Shown here piece by piece: positions 1 to 11,617 of a stretch of DNA of 64,000 bases. The stretch lies in the NCBI GenBank assembly GCA_951812925.1, contig OX638370.1:81140004-81204003 (forward strand). Reading direction: 5' to 3'. Below the pieces are notes generated by a model. It did no database searches, had not been told where the DNA came from, and worked only from the letters and a program-made list of their open reading frames with translations. This DNA comes from Calliopum simillimum (taxonomy: Eukaryota > Arthropoda > Insecta > Diptera > Lauxaniidae). Made by a program: the position numbers and the translations under genes. The stretch's first letter is position 1, and each line of letters opens with the position of its first letter.

Positions 1-339
1 TTCTCAAAAAATCTAAGGATAGAAATAGGGTTATACTTTACGGATAATCATTTTTGAAAATATTCTGAATTTAATCATATTCATCTGTTATGTGATTGTT
101 AGTTTGCTGTAGTTTTGTTTAGGCTAATCCACGTTTCATTTTAGACATCTTCGCTGCTGTATGTTCAGTTCGAGCATCAAAACAATAAATATTTAAGCAG
201 ATTTGCTAATGACACAAGCGTTTTAGGTCATGCATAAACTAAAAGAAGTTCACAGGGAAAGCTAGGGTTCATTTAATACATAAAATAAGTTAACAAATTT
301 TTGTATGCGCTTATGATATGATTCACCCTTTTTTTTTTG

Positions 340-605
340 TCGTTCAATATGAAACATCCTATATTTCGTCTAAAAGTTTAACACAACCTAATTTTCGTAA
401 CAAATTATGAAACTTCCTACTTTTCGTAAACAAGTTTGAAACGTCCTACTTTTCGTCCAAGAATGTAAAACATCCTATTTTTCATAAAAAAATATGAAAC
501 ATCATACTTTTTGTTAAAAATTGTGAAACGTCCTACTTTTCTTCCGAGAATATAAAACATCCTGCTTTTCATAGAAGAAATGAATCATCCTACTTTTCGT
601 ATCAT
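340..605. repeat. Minisatellite, about 35-bp unit
   Basis: About seven imperfect head-to-tail units, each built around the phrase GAAACATCCTACTTTTCGT followed by an A-rich spacer. Units differ by point changes and small indels. No coding potential is evident. The array lies in what is probably a downstream intron of the receptor gene. Confidence 0.85.
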
Positions 606-1475
606 GCGTCGATGTGATCTTAGAAATGGATAAGATTATACTTTAATATTGCACCATCAAGGTAACTAAAGCAACTATGCTATGTTTCAGTATTGTTCTG
701 ATAAAATATTACTTTCTCCAAAAAACTTAACACCTACACCATCATAGTGTTAACACACATACACATAATTAATTTTATTACATACCAATTACTTTTTATG
801 ACAAAATCTAGGCTAACCACATCAAAAATAAAACATTAAAAATGTATCCAATTTCATGCAACGAACACCTTACGACAAACAAACAATTCAATTGCTTACC
901 CCAACCAATCATGGCGTAGATATTAAAGCGTATATTATCACCAGAAAACGTCTTGACGACGAGCATGTAAAGATAAAGACCTGCAAATCGAAGCGGAAAA
1001 AGAAAACAATAATAAAATCCTCATAAACAGATTAGCAGCTTAAGTAACATACATACATACATACAAATATATTTACAAAAATCTATGTATGTCTTCGTTT
1101 TCGGTAAATTTCCGGACACCATTCACAATATACATTTGAAGTATATAAATTTAATACTCGTATATGCATTAGACTGCTTCAAACATTTTTTATTTTTTTT
1201 TTGCTTTCCAACAGATTTAATAGTTGAAAGGAGAGAAATCAATAATTCTGGTGCAAGGATAGCCCATAATAGAAATATTTACTGGTGTCGCATTTTACTT
1301 CTTTGTTTTATATCTCTGGAAAGAGAAAACTTAGACAAATGGGAGGGGATACCATTAGAAAGAACATAAAATTTTTCATAAAAAAGTTTATAATAATTTT
1401 TTTCGTGAAGATGCTACTTCATTGGTTTTTTATTGTTCAAATTTAAGGATCATTTTAAAAATAAAGAAAAGAGTA
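606..1475. other. AT-rich intergenic or intronic sequence, no gene seen
   Basis: No supported exon or transposon end was found. A short (ACAT)n tract lies near 1048-1066. Open frames here are short and low-complexity. Confidence 0.5.
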
Positions 1476-2424
1476 GGGGAAGAGTACCGGGTGTGGGCAC
1501 CGTTTTGTTTTCGACAGAGGAAAGCTAGAAATCACACAAATTCAACAAACTCTGCTCAAGGGCTTCAACAAGATCATCGTCACTAAATATCTGGATCGAA
1601 TGGCATCATGCCTGTTGCCCTTAAACCAGACTTGATTGCCATCGGCGTCAGTGCCAGAACAATTGTTTTGCAGACTAAGCCGGCAAGCTAGGTGACGTAA
1701 TATCTAGCCCTTGTTGACATTGCTCTTTTGCCAAACATGAATTTTTTATACCAATGCATGCCTGCCATCTGATTCTCGGTCCACTTATCGGGAAACTTAA
1801 TACCGAGATTTTTTGCAAAGTGATATGCCACCTTACCACCCACACTTAATGAAAACAACTTTTTTCTGCGATATCTTTAAAGGTCCTATTGGTTCCTTCC
1901 ATTCCACTGAAAAAGCATAAAAAGGTATAACAACACCATTTAAAGTAGTAATGTTGGCATCCATGACGATAATTCAGTAAAGCACACGCTATAAATAAAA
2001 AAAAGAGGGGTGCCCACACCCGAACCAATTCGGGGCCCACACTCTACTTTGACAGCCAATTTGAAAAGCAATAAGCACATTGTGTTGTGTGAACATTTTG
2101 CATTTTGTATTCGGTTTTGAATCACAAAATATAATAAATTTACTGCATAAATATAGATTGCATTCAGCTTTTCGATTGATTCACTTCGATTTATTACGCT
2201 TGGAAAATGATTGAAAAAAACTTTTGTGTTGACTTTCACTTATTCAAAAGTTATTTTCTTCTCAGCATAAAGCAAATGTGTTACTTTGCTCCTGTAAATG
2301 CACAAAACTTCGTGCTGTCATAACACGCGCTTAACATTTGTCAGAACAGCCGCATTTGATTTCTGTCAAAAGTTACGGGGGGGTGCCCACACGCGAAACA
2401 TGCCCGCAGGCGGCACTCTTCCCT
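1476..2424 (-). mobile_element. Pogo/Tigger-like DNA transposon, internally deleted
   Basis: The left end reads GGGGAAGAGTACCGGGTGTG. The complement of the right end reads AGGGAAGAGTGCCGCC and reaches GTGTGGGCACC further in. Both ends are flanked by TA, the target duplication of the Tc1/mariner/pogo superfamily. A minus-strand transposase relic occupies the left half. A second copy of the right terminal motif (GTGCCCACACCCGAACC) lies internally at about 2008-2040. A close relative is at 15181-15975. Length is 949 bp, too short for an autonomous pogo-like element. Confidence 0.75.
1526..1970 (-). pseudogene. Pogo/Tigger-like transposase relic (N- and C-terminal pieces fused by deletion)
   Basis: Reading the minus strand, a piece with AYHFAKNLGIKFPDKWTENQ and AGMHWYKKFM resembles the CENP-B-type helix-turn-helix region of pogo-like transposases, where an F-P-x-x-W, A-G-x-x-W pattern is usual. 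It passes almost at once into the distal part of the transposase: KSGLRATGMMPFDPDI, then in another frame FSDDDLVEALEQSL, a typical C-terminal pattern. The DDE catalytic core is absent, and stops and a frameshift interrupt the reading. Family assignment is by motif recall, not by search. This is a dead internal-deletion product. Confidence 0.65.
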
Positions 2425-4274
2425 TATTTTTTACCTTACAACTCATACTAAAAACAAAAAAGAAATATTAACATTATGCGCTGTCCTTGCACCACAATTA
2501 TAATTTTCTATCCTTGCAACTTTGTATAAAACCAATTTTGAAAGCAAAAAGAAAACCAAAAACAAAAGTTTGAAGCGGTCTAATATAAATAGTATAGACC
2601 CAACTGGAAGAAATTAAGCTGCTTCCAAGAAGAGCGGAATAGAAGCACACCTTTGGTAGCATTTTGTAGTTTTTACATTTTTTTTTTGTTCACTCTTGTT
2701 AAAAGTTGAAAAATTTGCCAAAAGTGCGAGAAAAAATATCTTAGTATTTCTTGACTTTTTCTCAGTACATATTTCAGAATATTTCACGGAAGCATATTTC
2801 ATGTGCTTTCGATGATGTACATCACCGCAATGACATGCTGTGTTAAAAGATATATGCAGTGAAGACAGTTTTGGAAGCAGCTTCTTGCACCCATGGATGC
2901 GAATTCGTTTCAATGCGCTTTTATTTCCCGTTGGGAATCTATACATATATTTATGAATATACTTATATGTATGTGTTTATATTAAGTGTATACATTTGTA
3001 TGCATTGGCTATTTGTACATTTGTATAGTATTATTCTCAAAAATTACCAATACAAATATATTGACTCATAAATTTATTCGGATACGAATGATGAGCCACC
3101 AAAACAAAACAAACAGAAATGACGTCAAAAATGTTGATTTAAAAGATACTATATAAGTATATTGACGAATAAATAAATATAAATTGACTAGGGTGCTCCG
3201 AAAGTTTTAGAAACTTTGATGTTGTGCATTAAACTTTTAAATTTTAATTATAATTTATGGAGCCGTTAAAAAGAATCAGAAAATATTGTGTCTCTTATAA
3301 TAAAAAAAGTTTTAAAAATTTAGTTTACCATCCTTATATTATATATATTTGTAAGTATGTATGTGTATACTAAGCTCACTATATTACTTATACAAAAATA
3401 TTTGATATGCGAACTTACCCTCTACGAGCATCCAAAAGAAATTTGTTAATGTAAAGAAATGAAAAAGCGTCACCAGGACAATGCAGAATCCAAGTCCAGT
3501 TCGTATATAAATCTGGTATTTGTTTTATGGTTGTTGTTGTTGTTGTTGTTTTTGGTAAAATTTACCACCACGATAAAGCAGCAAACGAACGAACGAATGG
3601 TAATGAAAATAGAGCAATTGTCATTTTTATTTATTATTATTATTTTTTTTTTCGATTTGTTTTATTTTAGCATTTTATTTTTTTGTTTTTCATATTATGG
3701 CTTATTTCATAAATAACACAGACCTGCAGAACTGGTTTTTTCTATAACGATAGGATTTTGAATAACCGTTGCTTCAAATTGTGGAAAGCATTGTATTCAG
3801 TCATATGGCGCACTTCCAGGTTAAAGTGTAATTTATTTTAGTCAAACGCATCGGATAGCCATGGATTTTTTTTTTTTTATAAAATTTTTTAATTTTCCAA
3901 TTGTATCCTAATGTTTCGAGTTATCATCCATTAAAGTACAGGTATCTCAATCTCAATTCCACATAAGTATAAAACATATAGTTCTTTGAATGGAGTTGAA
4001 AAGCCTCTATTACAATGGATGAAAAGTACTGAACCAATTGGAAAAGTTTGAAAACAAAGTTTAGAGCGTAAAATTATGGTTATATGATAGCGTTGGCAGT
4101 CATCAATTACGCCATTTGCTGTAGGTGTGACAAAGCTTCAAAAACAAATTTTAAGCCAGATCCTATCGTGATAGAAAAATATTAAGTTCTTTTCACCCCC
4201 GCGATCGGCTACAAAATTCCGGAATGGCTTTTTTCTTAAACTTATTATACATTGCTATTTTTATCAATGATTAT
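2425..4274. other. AT-rich sequence, no gene seen
   Basis: It contains simple tracts, for example a (GTT)n run near 3531-3552 and homopolymer T and A runs. No recognisable exon or transposon end was seen. The open frames here are low-complexity. Confidence 0.5.
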
Positions 4275-6386
4275 TAGGGTGGGCCAAATTGTATGGAGGA
4301 AATTTTATTGACCTCGGCTACCCCCTATGTGAAAGCTCATTCAATTCTATGAATATTTGCCCAAGGAACTATACCTCTGCGTTCAAATTTAGTTCGGCGC
4401 ATTTTTGGTCGAAAATTTTACCTTTTATTAATATTTTTTTTATTTTCATACTAAATTTTAAAAATTTTTATAAAGACAAAAGTAATGTCATTATATGATT
4501 TGGTTGGTATTCTGTCAGTAATCAATTAAATTGGGTTCTGTTTGCATAAAAAGTTTACATGATGGTGTGGAATTGATGCTATATATGTATTTAAAAAAGT
4601 GATGTGGGTCAAATAACCGATTATTAGGACCGACTTTCAAAATAAACGATTCATATTTTTGGATGAATTTTTTCAAACAAAACACCAACCTAGGCTAAAA
4701 GTTCATTCAATTCTATGAATATTTGCCCCAGAAACCATACCTCTACGTTCAACTTAAGTTCGGCGCATTTTCGATCGAAAATTTTACCTTGCGTTTAATA
4801 TTAATTTTTATGCTTAATTTTCAAAATTCTTATAGAGACAAAAGTAATATCATAATATGTTTTGGCTGGTATTCAGTCAGTAATCCATAAAATTGGGTTC
4901 TGTTTTTACTAGAAGTTTACTTGATAGTGTTGAATTGATCATATTTATTCTAAAAAATTATATCGGTCAAATAACCGATTTATTATAAACGATTCATATT
5001 TTTACATGGATTTTTGGTATATCGTTCTGTAAAATTAAAAAAAAGCGGCTAATTTATTTCCTTAAACTGCCACTAGATGTTGCCCTGGAAAAAAATGAGT
5101 GTCAGATTCGGCATCCTAGCGTCCAAAAATACTTGGGTTGGTGTTTCGATTGAAAAAATCCATGTAAAAATATGACTCGTTTATTTTGAAATCGGTTATT
5201 TGACCGATAAAATATAATCAATTTCACGCTATTAAGTAAACTTTTCGTAAAAACAGAACCCAATTTTATTGATTACTGACAGAATACCAGCCAAAACATA
5301 TTATGATATTACTTTTGTCTCTGTAAGAATTTTTAAAATTAAGCATAAAAATAAATATTAAACGCAAGGTAAAATTTTCGATCGAAAATGCGCCGAACTA
5401 AGTTGAACGCAGAGGTATGGTTTCTTGGGCAAACATTCATAGAATTGAATGAACTTTTACATGGGTGGTAGCCGAGATCAGTTTTCAAATTGGCCCACCC
5501 CACAGTGCGTTGAGCCCATACAAGCAATGGTCAAAAATAGAAGGAGTGGTTGGATATCGATGAAATTTGGTACTATAAGTAATTTGGGGTCGCTGAGCTC
5601 AAAAATGATCTCAGATTTGTTGTAAACTTTATAGTTTTGCTAAAAACCAGGTATTTAGGACGATTTTCTTAAGGTCTACATATAACGATGATGAAAAAGT
5701 AATGTTTAATGTTAACAAATGAAATCTACGTAGTAGAAATAATGTTTTTTGTACTTGTGAGACAATTTGTGTTCATAAAAACAAAAAAAAAAATTTTCAA
5801 CATAAATTTTATATTTCATACAAATTTTTCGTTTTAAGCATTTTTTAAAAAAAGAAAAAAAATATTTGTAGGACGAAATAGGAAAAGTTATTTGCAGTTC
5901 TTGATTATATAGAATTTGAACTAGTAGATTAAGAAAAAAAACGGCACTTATTTTTATAAGATTTGTTTTTTTTTTTCATCGAAATTTGTCAATTTCTGAA
6001 GTTTTTCATTTGATAATATCGTGTATTAAAATCACTACAATATACTTACATCAAATTATATATTTTCCAAAATTTTTTAGTTTTATTTATTTACTCAAAT
6101 ATTATTTATAATAAAAAACTTTACTTCGCTTAGTTTAATCAAAAGACAAATTTTTAATAATTATTTGTTTAAGAGAACCCAAAACGAAGTGAATAAAACA
6201 TGATTTTTTTTTGAAAAATATCTCAACTTTGAAGTGTCACAGCGTAGCCAAAACTGAGTTTTTCCCCTAAATATTGTGTTTTTATTTTATTGATACAATT
6301 ACCTGTCGATTGATACCAATATTATTAGGTTTCGAGTCACAAAAAATTTTGATTTTTGCCCACTAGCCAACGCAGTGTGCACCCTA
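4275..6386. mobile_element. Palindromic unit-repeat element, copy 1, interrupted by a nested element
   Basis: It begins TAGGGTGGGCC and ends with the complement. The 8-bp flanks are ATGATTAT (left) and ATGATTAC (right), a target duplication with one mismatch. Inside, a unit of about 350 bp (landmarks TTCATTCAATTCTATGAA and AGTTCGGCGCATTTT) occurs twice on the plus strand (about 4320 and 4690), then once inverted (about 5150-5470) around a centre near 5090. Compared with the complete copy at 52189-53784, one inverted unit is missing. The right terminus is split by the insertion at 5501-6379. No transposase is encoded. Confidence 0.85.
5501..6379. mobile_element. Nested non-autonomous element, TIR CACA(G/C)TGCGTTG
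   Basis: It starts CACAGTGCGTTG; the complement of its right end starts CACACTGCGTTG. It sits inside the right terminus of the palindromic element: CACCC is found on both sides (5496-5500 and 6380-6384), and removing the insert restores GGCCCACCCTAA, exactly the right end of the copy at 53784. The interior is very AT-rich and encodes nothing. A 5-bp duplication is the direct reading; an 8-bp duplication typical of hAT elements would need mismatches. Superfamily is left open. Confidence 0.75.
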
Positions 6387-6454
6387 ATGATTACACTCTT
6401 TGTTTTTTTTTAAAAATTTTGGAAAAAACTCTAATTTTTAGAATGGGCAAACGA

Positions 6455-7157
6455 TATTTTTTTACCCTACACAAAGGGTATATTCAGTTTGTCCTTCCGC
6501 TTGCAACGCAGAGAAGGAGGCGTGGCAGATATGGAAAAGTATGTATATTCTTGATCAGCGTCACCTCTTGAGTCAATATAGCAATATGTTCTATCAGGCT
6601 GGCTGGCTGGCTGGCTGTCTGTGAAAATATTTTTGACGGGAAAACTGAGCAAGATATTTGGATGAAATTTTTTACACTGTACTTGCTGTAAATTTAGCTC
6701 GCGCGATTTAAAATGGGTGTTATCGGTAAAGCGACACGCCTACCGCCCATACAAAAAATATATTCAAAACGCAATTTTATGAACATTATTCTCAATATAG
6801 CAACCAAAATAAACATAAATACTAGGAATAGTGACTTCAAGCTCTATATACAAACTAAAAGAATTCGGACAAGAGGGCGTGACACATTCCACATAAGCAA
6901 AAATTTCAAAATTCTATACTGAAAGTGTTTTTTGAGACAATTCAATCAAATTTCACTCAGGCACTAAATACAGTAAATGCAAGCTCTGAGCAAAAATTTG
7001 GTTGATTTGTACAAGAAGGCGTGAGGTAATTCAGCCAAATTTCGCACAATTGCTTGAAATATTTAGCGCAGAGTCTGAGCAAAAACTATGTGAATTAAGA
7101 AAATAAGGCGTGGCACCTACCCTACAAGCAAAATTTAAAACTGCAGGAGTGTAGGGT
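6455..7157 (+). mobile_element. Mini-me-like repeat, copy A
   Basis: It starts with a small hairpin (ACCCT-ACACAA-AGGGT). Next come the conserved block with TTGATCAGCGTCACC and GAGTCAATATAG, a (GGCT)n tract at about 6597-6618, and imperfect tandem units containing AAGGCGTG or AGGGCGTG. It ends GTGTAGGGTATT. The TTGATCAGC...GAGTCGAT core next to a GTCY-type tetranucleotide tract is the known layout of dipteran mini-me elements. No protein is encoded. Confidence 0.75.
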
Positions 7158-7197
7158 ATTAAGGTTTTGGCCAAGTTTTTGTTATAGTTTTTAAATT

Positions 7198-7253
7198 AAT
7201 TGTGTTAGATGAGCTATAGGTCAGCACTGACCTGTAGCTCATCTAATACAATT
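7198..7253. other. Fully paired 27-bp hairpin
   Basis: The left arm AATTGTGTTAGATGAGCTAT... pairs over 27 positions with the right arm ending ...AGCTCATCTAATACAATT. The two mismatches in DNA would be G-U pairs in plus-strand RNA, and only CA separates the arms. It lies between the end of a mini-me copy and the start of a foldback element. It may be a tiny foldback insertion or a stub left by one. Confidence 0.8.
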
Positions 7254-7293
7254 AAAATCAAATAAAAGGTCGATAATAAATCAAAAGTTTTTA

Positions 7294-8285
7294 AATTAAC
7301 AAAAAAAGTGAGTGAAAGAGCGCTGAAATATTCTTCGTTACCATGAGAAGGTATAAATGTTCACCGAACCCCATTTATTTTTCCTCCCCAACATTTTTCT
7401 AAAACGTTCTACCCAATTTTTTCCACCCCTTAAGAGGGCTCCAAAACAAAACTTTGATAAAAATATCAAAAAACATTCCTCATTTCCGGGAGAGCAAAAA
7501 AATTTTCGCACACCTAAATTAATTTTTTTTCTCCAACCCTTTATCCACCCCTTAAGAGGCCTCCCATACAAAATTGATTGTTTCTATCTGAATTTTGTAT
7601 GGGAGGATGGAGAATGGTATGTTAAAAAAATATTGAGGAGGAAAAATTATTGGGGGTCGGTCAAAATTTTTTTCGCCTCCCGGCCATGAAGAAATTTTTG
7701 TCACTATAGCCGTGTTTTTAATCCGTTCCTTGATTTGTCATAATTATGTGTTAGAAAAATGCATTGATAGATTTGTACTTATGTAAATCGATCTTTGCAA
7801 ATATATGACTAAAAGTTCAATTAAAATAAAATCAATTTTCAATATAAAATGTCATTAAGTAACACACTTAAAAATTCTTAAAGAAATTTTTGATGTTTTT
7901 ATCAAAATTTTGTATGGGAGCCCCCTTAAGAAGTGGAAAAAATGGAGTAGTATGTTTGAAAGAAATATTGGAAAGGAAAATTTAATGGGGGTCGGTGAAG
8001 ATTTTTTCCCTCTCCCTGCAAAAGTGGTGAGTACATTCGAAAAAATGTTGAAGATATAAAATTAATGAGGGGCGGTGAACTTTTTTGCTCTCTACCGGCA
8101 ATGAGGACTATTTTGGTACTTTTATCAAAATATTGTATGGGAGCCCCAATAATGGGTGGAAAAAGAGGGAAGTATGTTTGAGAGAAATATAAGAGAGGTA
8201 AAGTTAGTGGGAGTCGGTGAACATTTATACCCTTTCCGGCAACGAATAATATTTTAGTGCATTTTCACTCACTTTTTTGTTAATT
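7294..8285. mobile_element. Foldback element with long inverted repeats
   Basis: It begins AATTAACAAAAAAAGTGAGT and ends with the near-exact complement. The next 50-60 bases also match in inverted orientation (GGTATAAATGTTCACCGA). Inside are modules with CCACCCCTTAAGAGG and CTCCCATACAAAA (left) and their complements (right), similar to those in the element at 33668-35061. The overlapping open frames here arise from the repeat and are not genes. Confidence 0.75.
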
Positions 8286-8363
8286 AAAAAATAAAAACAA
8301 AAAATAGATCCCATCGTTTGCCCATTCTAAAGGTAGTCTTGAAATTTGTCAAATACACTAATA

Positions 8364-9443
8364 GCCCAGGAAAATAAGACATTTTCTGCGAAAAAATTCC
8401 CAGTGGAAATTTTTCACCGGAATTGTCTTTATTTCTGCATGATACACAAACTGTGAAAAGTCTATTGCAAAGTCGTGTGCGCATAAAAAGTTATTCGGGC
8501 TCAAAGGTCGCTAAAATCAGTTTTTTGCAAATATCTCGCTAATGCTAACTTTTACAGAAAAATGTTGGTCTCCAATTTTGTAGCACAGGAAATTTCCTAC
8601 AGAAAATACGTTAAAAGTATTTGCGTACGACTTCTAGTTTAGGAGATCACCCAATTTAAAAAGTTGTTAACAGTTATGATATGAAATACTACCTATGAGT
8701 TCATATTAAAATATCTTACTTTTTAAATTGCAATAACTCTTCAATGAGAATTTGTACAAACAAAATTAAAATGCCGTTTGAAAGATAATTTAATTTTCTA
8801 TGTACCGTAAAAAATTTTTTTTTCGAACGGAATATCTTCTAAACGGTTACTTCTATGTGTACACATATCGCTAATTTTTGTAGATCTTGTAATTCTCTAC
8901 AAATTTGGTCCCATTACTTTTTATCAAAGCCTTAACGGTTATTCAAGAATATTTTAGGGTCATGAGCCGGTCGAAAAAAAAAATTTGTACGGTATATAGA
9001 AAATTAAATTATCTTTCAAACGGCATTTTAATTTTGTTTTTACAACTTCTCACTAAACAGTTATTGCAATTTAAAAAGAACGATATTTTAATATGAACTC
9101 ATAGGTAGTATTTCATATCACAACTGTTAACAACTTTTTAAATTGGGTGATCTCCTAAACTAGAAGTCGTACGCAAATACTTTTAACGTATTTTTTGTAG
9201 GAAATTTCCTGTGCTACAAAATTGGAGACCAACATTTTTCTGTTAAAGTTAGCATTAGCGAGATATTCGCAAAAAACTGATTTTAGCGACCTTTGAGCCC
9301 GAATAACTTTTTATGCGCACACGACTTTGCAATGGGCTTTTCACAGTTTGTGCATTATGCAGAAATAAAGACAATTCCGGTGAAAAATTTCCACTGGGAA
9401 TTTTTTCGCACAGAAGCTCTTTTTTCGTCTTATTTTCCTGGGC
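8364..9443. mobile_element. Foldback element, about 530-bp arms
   Basis: It begins GCCCAGGAAAATAAGAC and ends GTCTTATTTTCCTGGGC, with TA on each side (8362-8363, 9444-9445). The two arms are near-perfect complements over most of their length: AGCGACCTTTGAGCCCGAAT in the right arm mirrors the left. The centre is near 8890. No transposase frame exists, so mobility would need enzymes from elsewhere. Confidence 0.85.
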
Positions 9444-9445
9444 TA

Positions 9446-10360
9446 TAAAGTTTTTGTAAATTTTTTTTTTTTTTTAAAATTGAAGAGTATAATCATTGAT
9501 AAAAATAGCAATTTAGTTTTGAAAATTGAAAATTTTATAACAAAACATCATCATCAAAGTTACTTCATTCTTGCTCAGGACGGCAGTATAGGGAATGACA
9601 ATTTCATCGGGGCTATGAAAAATTTTTTTAAAATTTTTATTAAAACTTGATATCATATAAAACGTCATAATGTAACGTTAATGTACATTCTTAATGTTAG
9701 TAGACAAGTTAAATTTGGTTCTAATGATTTAGAAATTCCTTTGAGTTGTTTTAATAGTAATAGAAAAAACAATTTAAGTGAAATGATCCGAAAGTACAAG
9801 CGTTTGTCTTTAATGGAGACTCTTTATACATGAACAAATACTCTTAAAGGATGTATGCATTTTCATTATGCAACTTCTATCTCTATTGCATATGTAATAT
9901 CTCAAATCTCCATGAATACCATATCAATACATTGTATATTGATGCTCTTTTTCATTATACTCTTAAATAAGTATTTGCATGTCATCAATATACTTCCTTT
10001 TATAGTATGTCATAATAAATAGTACCTAAATAAAAATCGATTTAAATAAAACAATTGTACAACAGATAGTATTATGTGATTTTCTTTTTAAGTAGTTGCT
10101 GTTGTAATTAAAAACACAAATGTTGCATGTGCATGAACAGACATCAAAATGGTCTTGCAATATTTCCAAGTATGGTAGGTAATAATTGATTTTTTAAGTT
10201 TGAAATATGTTCAATAAGATGGTTAAAATTTTTTTACAACAATGTCTAAAGAATATTTGGTTGAAATTGATAATCGAAACCAACAATAGTCTTTGAAATT
10301 TCATAAGAACACCATTGGACATATTTTTCCTAAGCATTGTTTACAATGATGGTTGCCAAC
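9446..10360. other. AT-rich sequence, no gene seen
   Basis: No exon, transposon end or tandem repeat of note was recognised. The stretch ends at the target duplication of the hAT element. Confidence 0.5.
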
Positions 10361-10368
10361 ATTATTCA

Positions 10369-11609
10369 CAGTGGCGGATTTACCTTATAGGCAACATAGG
10401 CAGCTGCCTAGGGCGGAAAATTTTTAGGGGCGGCAAATTTCGACCGTTTACACTAGACAAAATGCCACTTTTGAATGCGAGACTATAAAACTTTTTACCC
10501 AAAAGTTTTCCAGTCCAACATATTGTTGAATATTCTTTTTTTTCTTTCCGTATGATAAAATATAGCGTATTTATAAGTATTTCTACGAAAATAAATACTG
10601 TGAAGTTTAATTTACCGGAACCATATCTTTGACATTTTGCGCAAACAACCAATCTGAACGCTGATTTTTTCCAATTTCGTAGACATTTTGGAAAAAAAAA
10701 AAAAAACATGTGGCAACGCTTTTTTCCATAAATCGTTGACATTTTTTACCATTTTCCACCGGATATTGACAGTTGACTTATAAGTCAAGAATACAAAACA
10801 CTCGAGAAGAGGGTTAAACGTAGAAATGTTTACGACGATGAAACAAGAACAGAGGAGGTAACATTGCTTGGGAAAGATGACTTTAGAGTCAACACATACA
10901 ATGTCATCTTTGACAATTTTTTGATTGAATTACGGGAAAGGTGCCGAAAATATGAAGAAGTTTACGAAAAATTTGCTGTTTTGATTGATTTGAGAAACTT
11001 AAATAATGCTGACATCCGGGAAAAAGCCAAAATTTTACAAGAAGCATTTAGTGAAGATTTGGAGACTTCATTGGATGATGAATTGATTCATTTCACAGCA
11101 TATCTTGCATGTGATCTGGATTCGAAAACAGTCACACCCATTGAAACTTTCAATTTTTTCAGAAATAAAGATCTTGACGTAGTTTTTCCAAATGTCGACA
11201 TTGCTTTCAGAATTTTTCTGTTTTTAGCTGTCACAACCTGCAGCGGTGAGAGATCGTTTTCTTGTTTGAAACGAGTTAAAAATTATTTTAGATCAACTAT
11301 TAGACAAAATCGCTTGAATTCTTTGGCCTTGTTGACTATAGAAGCAGAAGTTTTGCGTCACATAGAGTGCGATGAAATAATAAATGACATGTATGAGCAA
11401 CTGTAAATAAACATTGAAAACATTTGAATTAATTTCTTCTAATTAATCACTTTCACCTTTTTGAATTGTACATATTTTCCAAATGTACAAGTTTACAAGT
11501 TCATGCATTTTCAAGGTCAATTCATTAATCAATAACAGATATAAGGCTGCTGTCTGAGGCGGCAAAATCGCAACTGCCTAGGGCGGCAGATGACCTTAAT
11601 CCGCCCCTG
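10369..11609 (+). mobile_element. hAT-superfamily transposon, deletion derivative
   Basis: The left end CAGTGGCGGATTTACC and the complement of the right end CAGGGGCGGATTAAGG form imperfect terminal inverted repeats. GCCTAGGGCGG occurs just inside each end. The flanks ATTATTCA (10361-10368) and ATTATTCA (11610-11617) are a perfect 8-bp target duplication, the hAT signature. The plus strand carries the C-terminal third of a transposase. The intact duplication suggests relatively recent insertion. Confidence 0.93.
10777..11406 (+). pseudogene. hAT transposase, C-terminal fragment with dimerisation domain
   Basis: The frame is open from 10777 to the stop at 11404-11406, about 209 codons. The C-terminal 60 or so residues hold the hAT dimerisation signature: LAVTTCSGERSFSCLK, then RSTIRQNRLNSLALLTIEAE. 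The upstream part (RRNVYDDET...) resembles zinc-finger MYM-type hAT proteins. The N-terminal zinc finger and most of the DDE core are missing, and the region before 10777 is noncoding. No in-frame stop lies within the retained part, so decay is limited. It could not catalyse transposition alone. Expression as a small dimerising protein is possible but untested, and no obvious start context is seen. Confidence 0.88.
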
Positions 11610-11617
11610 ATTATTCA

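Noticed and set aside
340..605. CRISPR-like direct repeats
   Set aside because: Units are adjacent and diverged with no unique spacers; the genome is clearly an insect's. It is a minisatellite.
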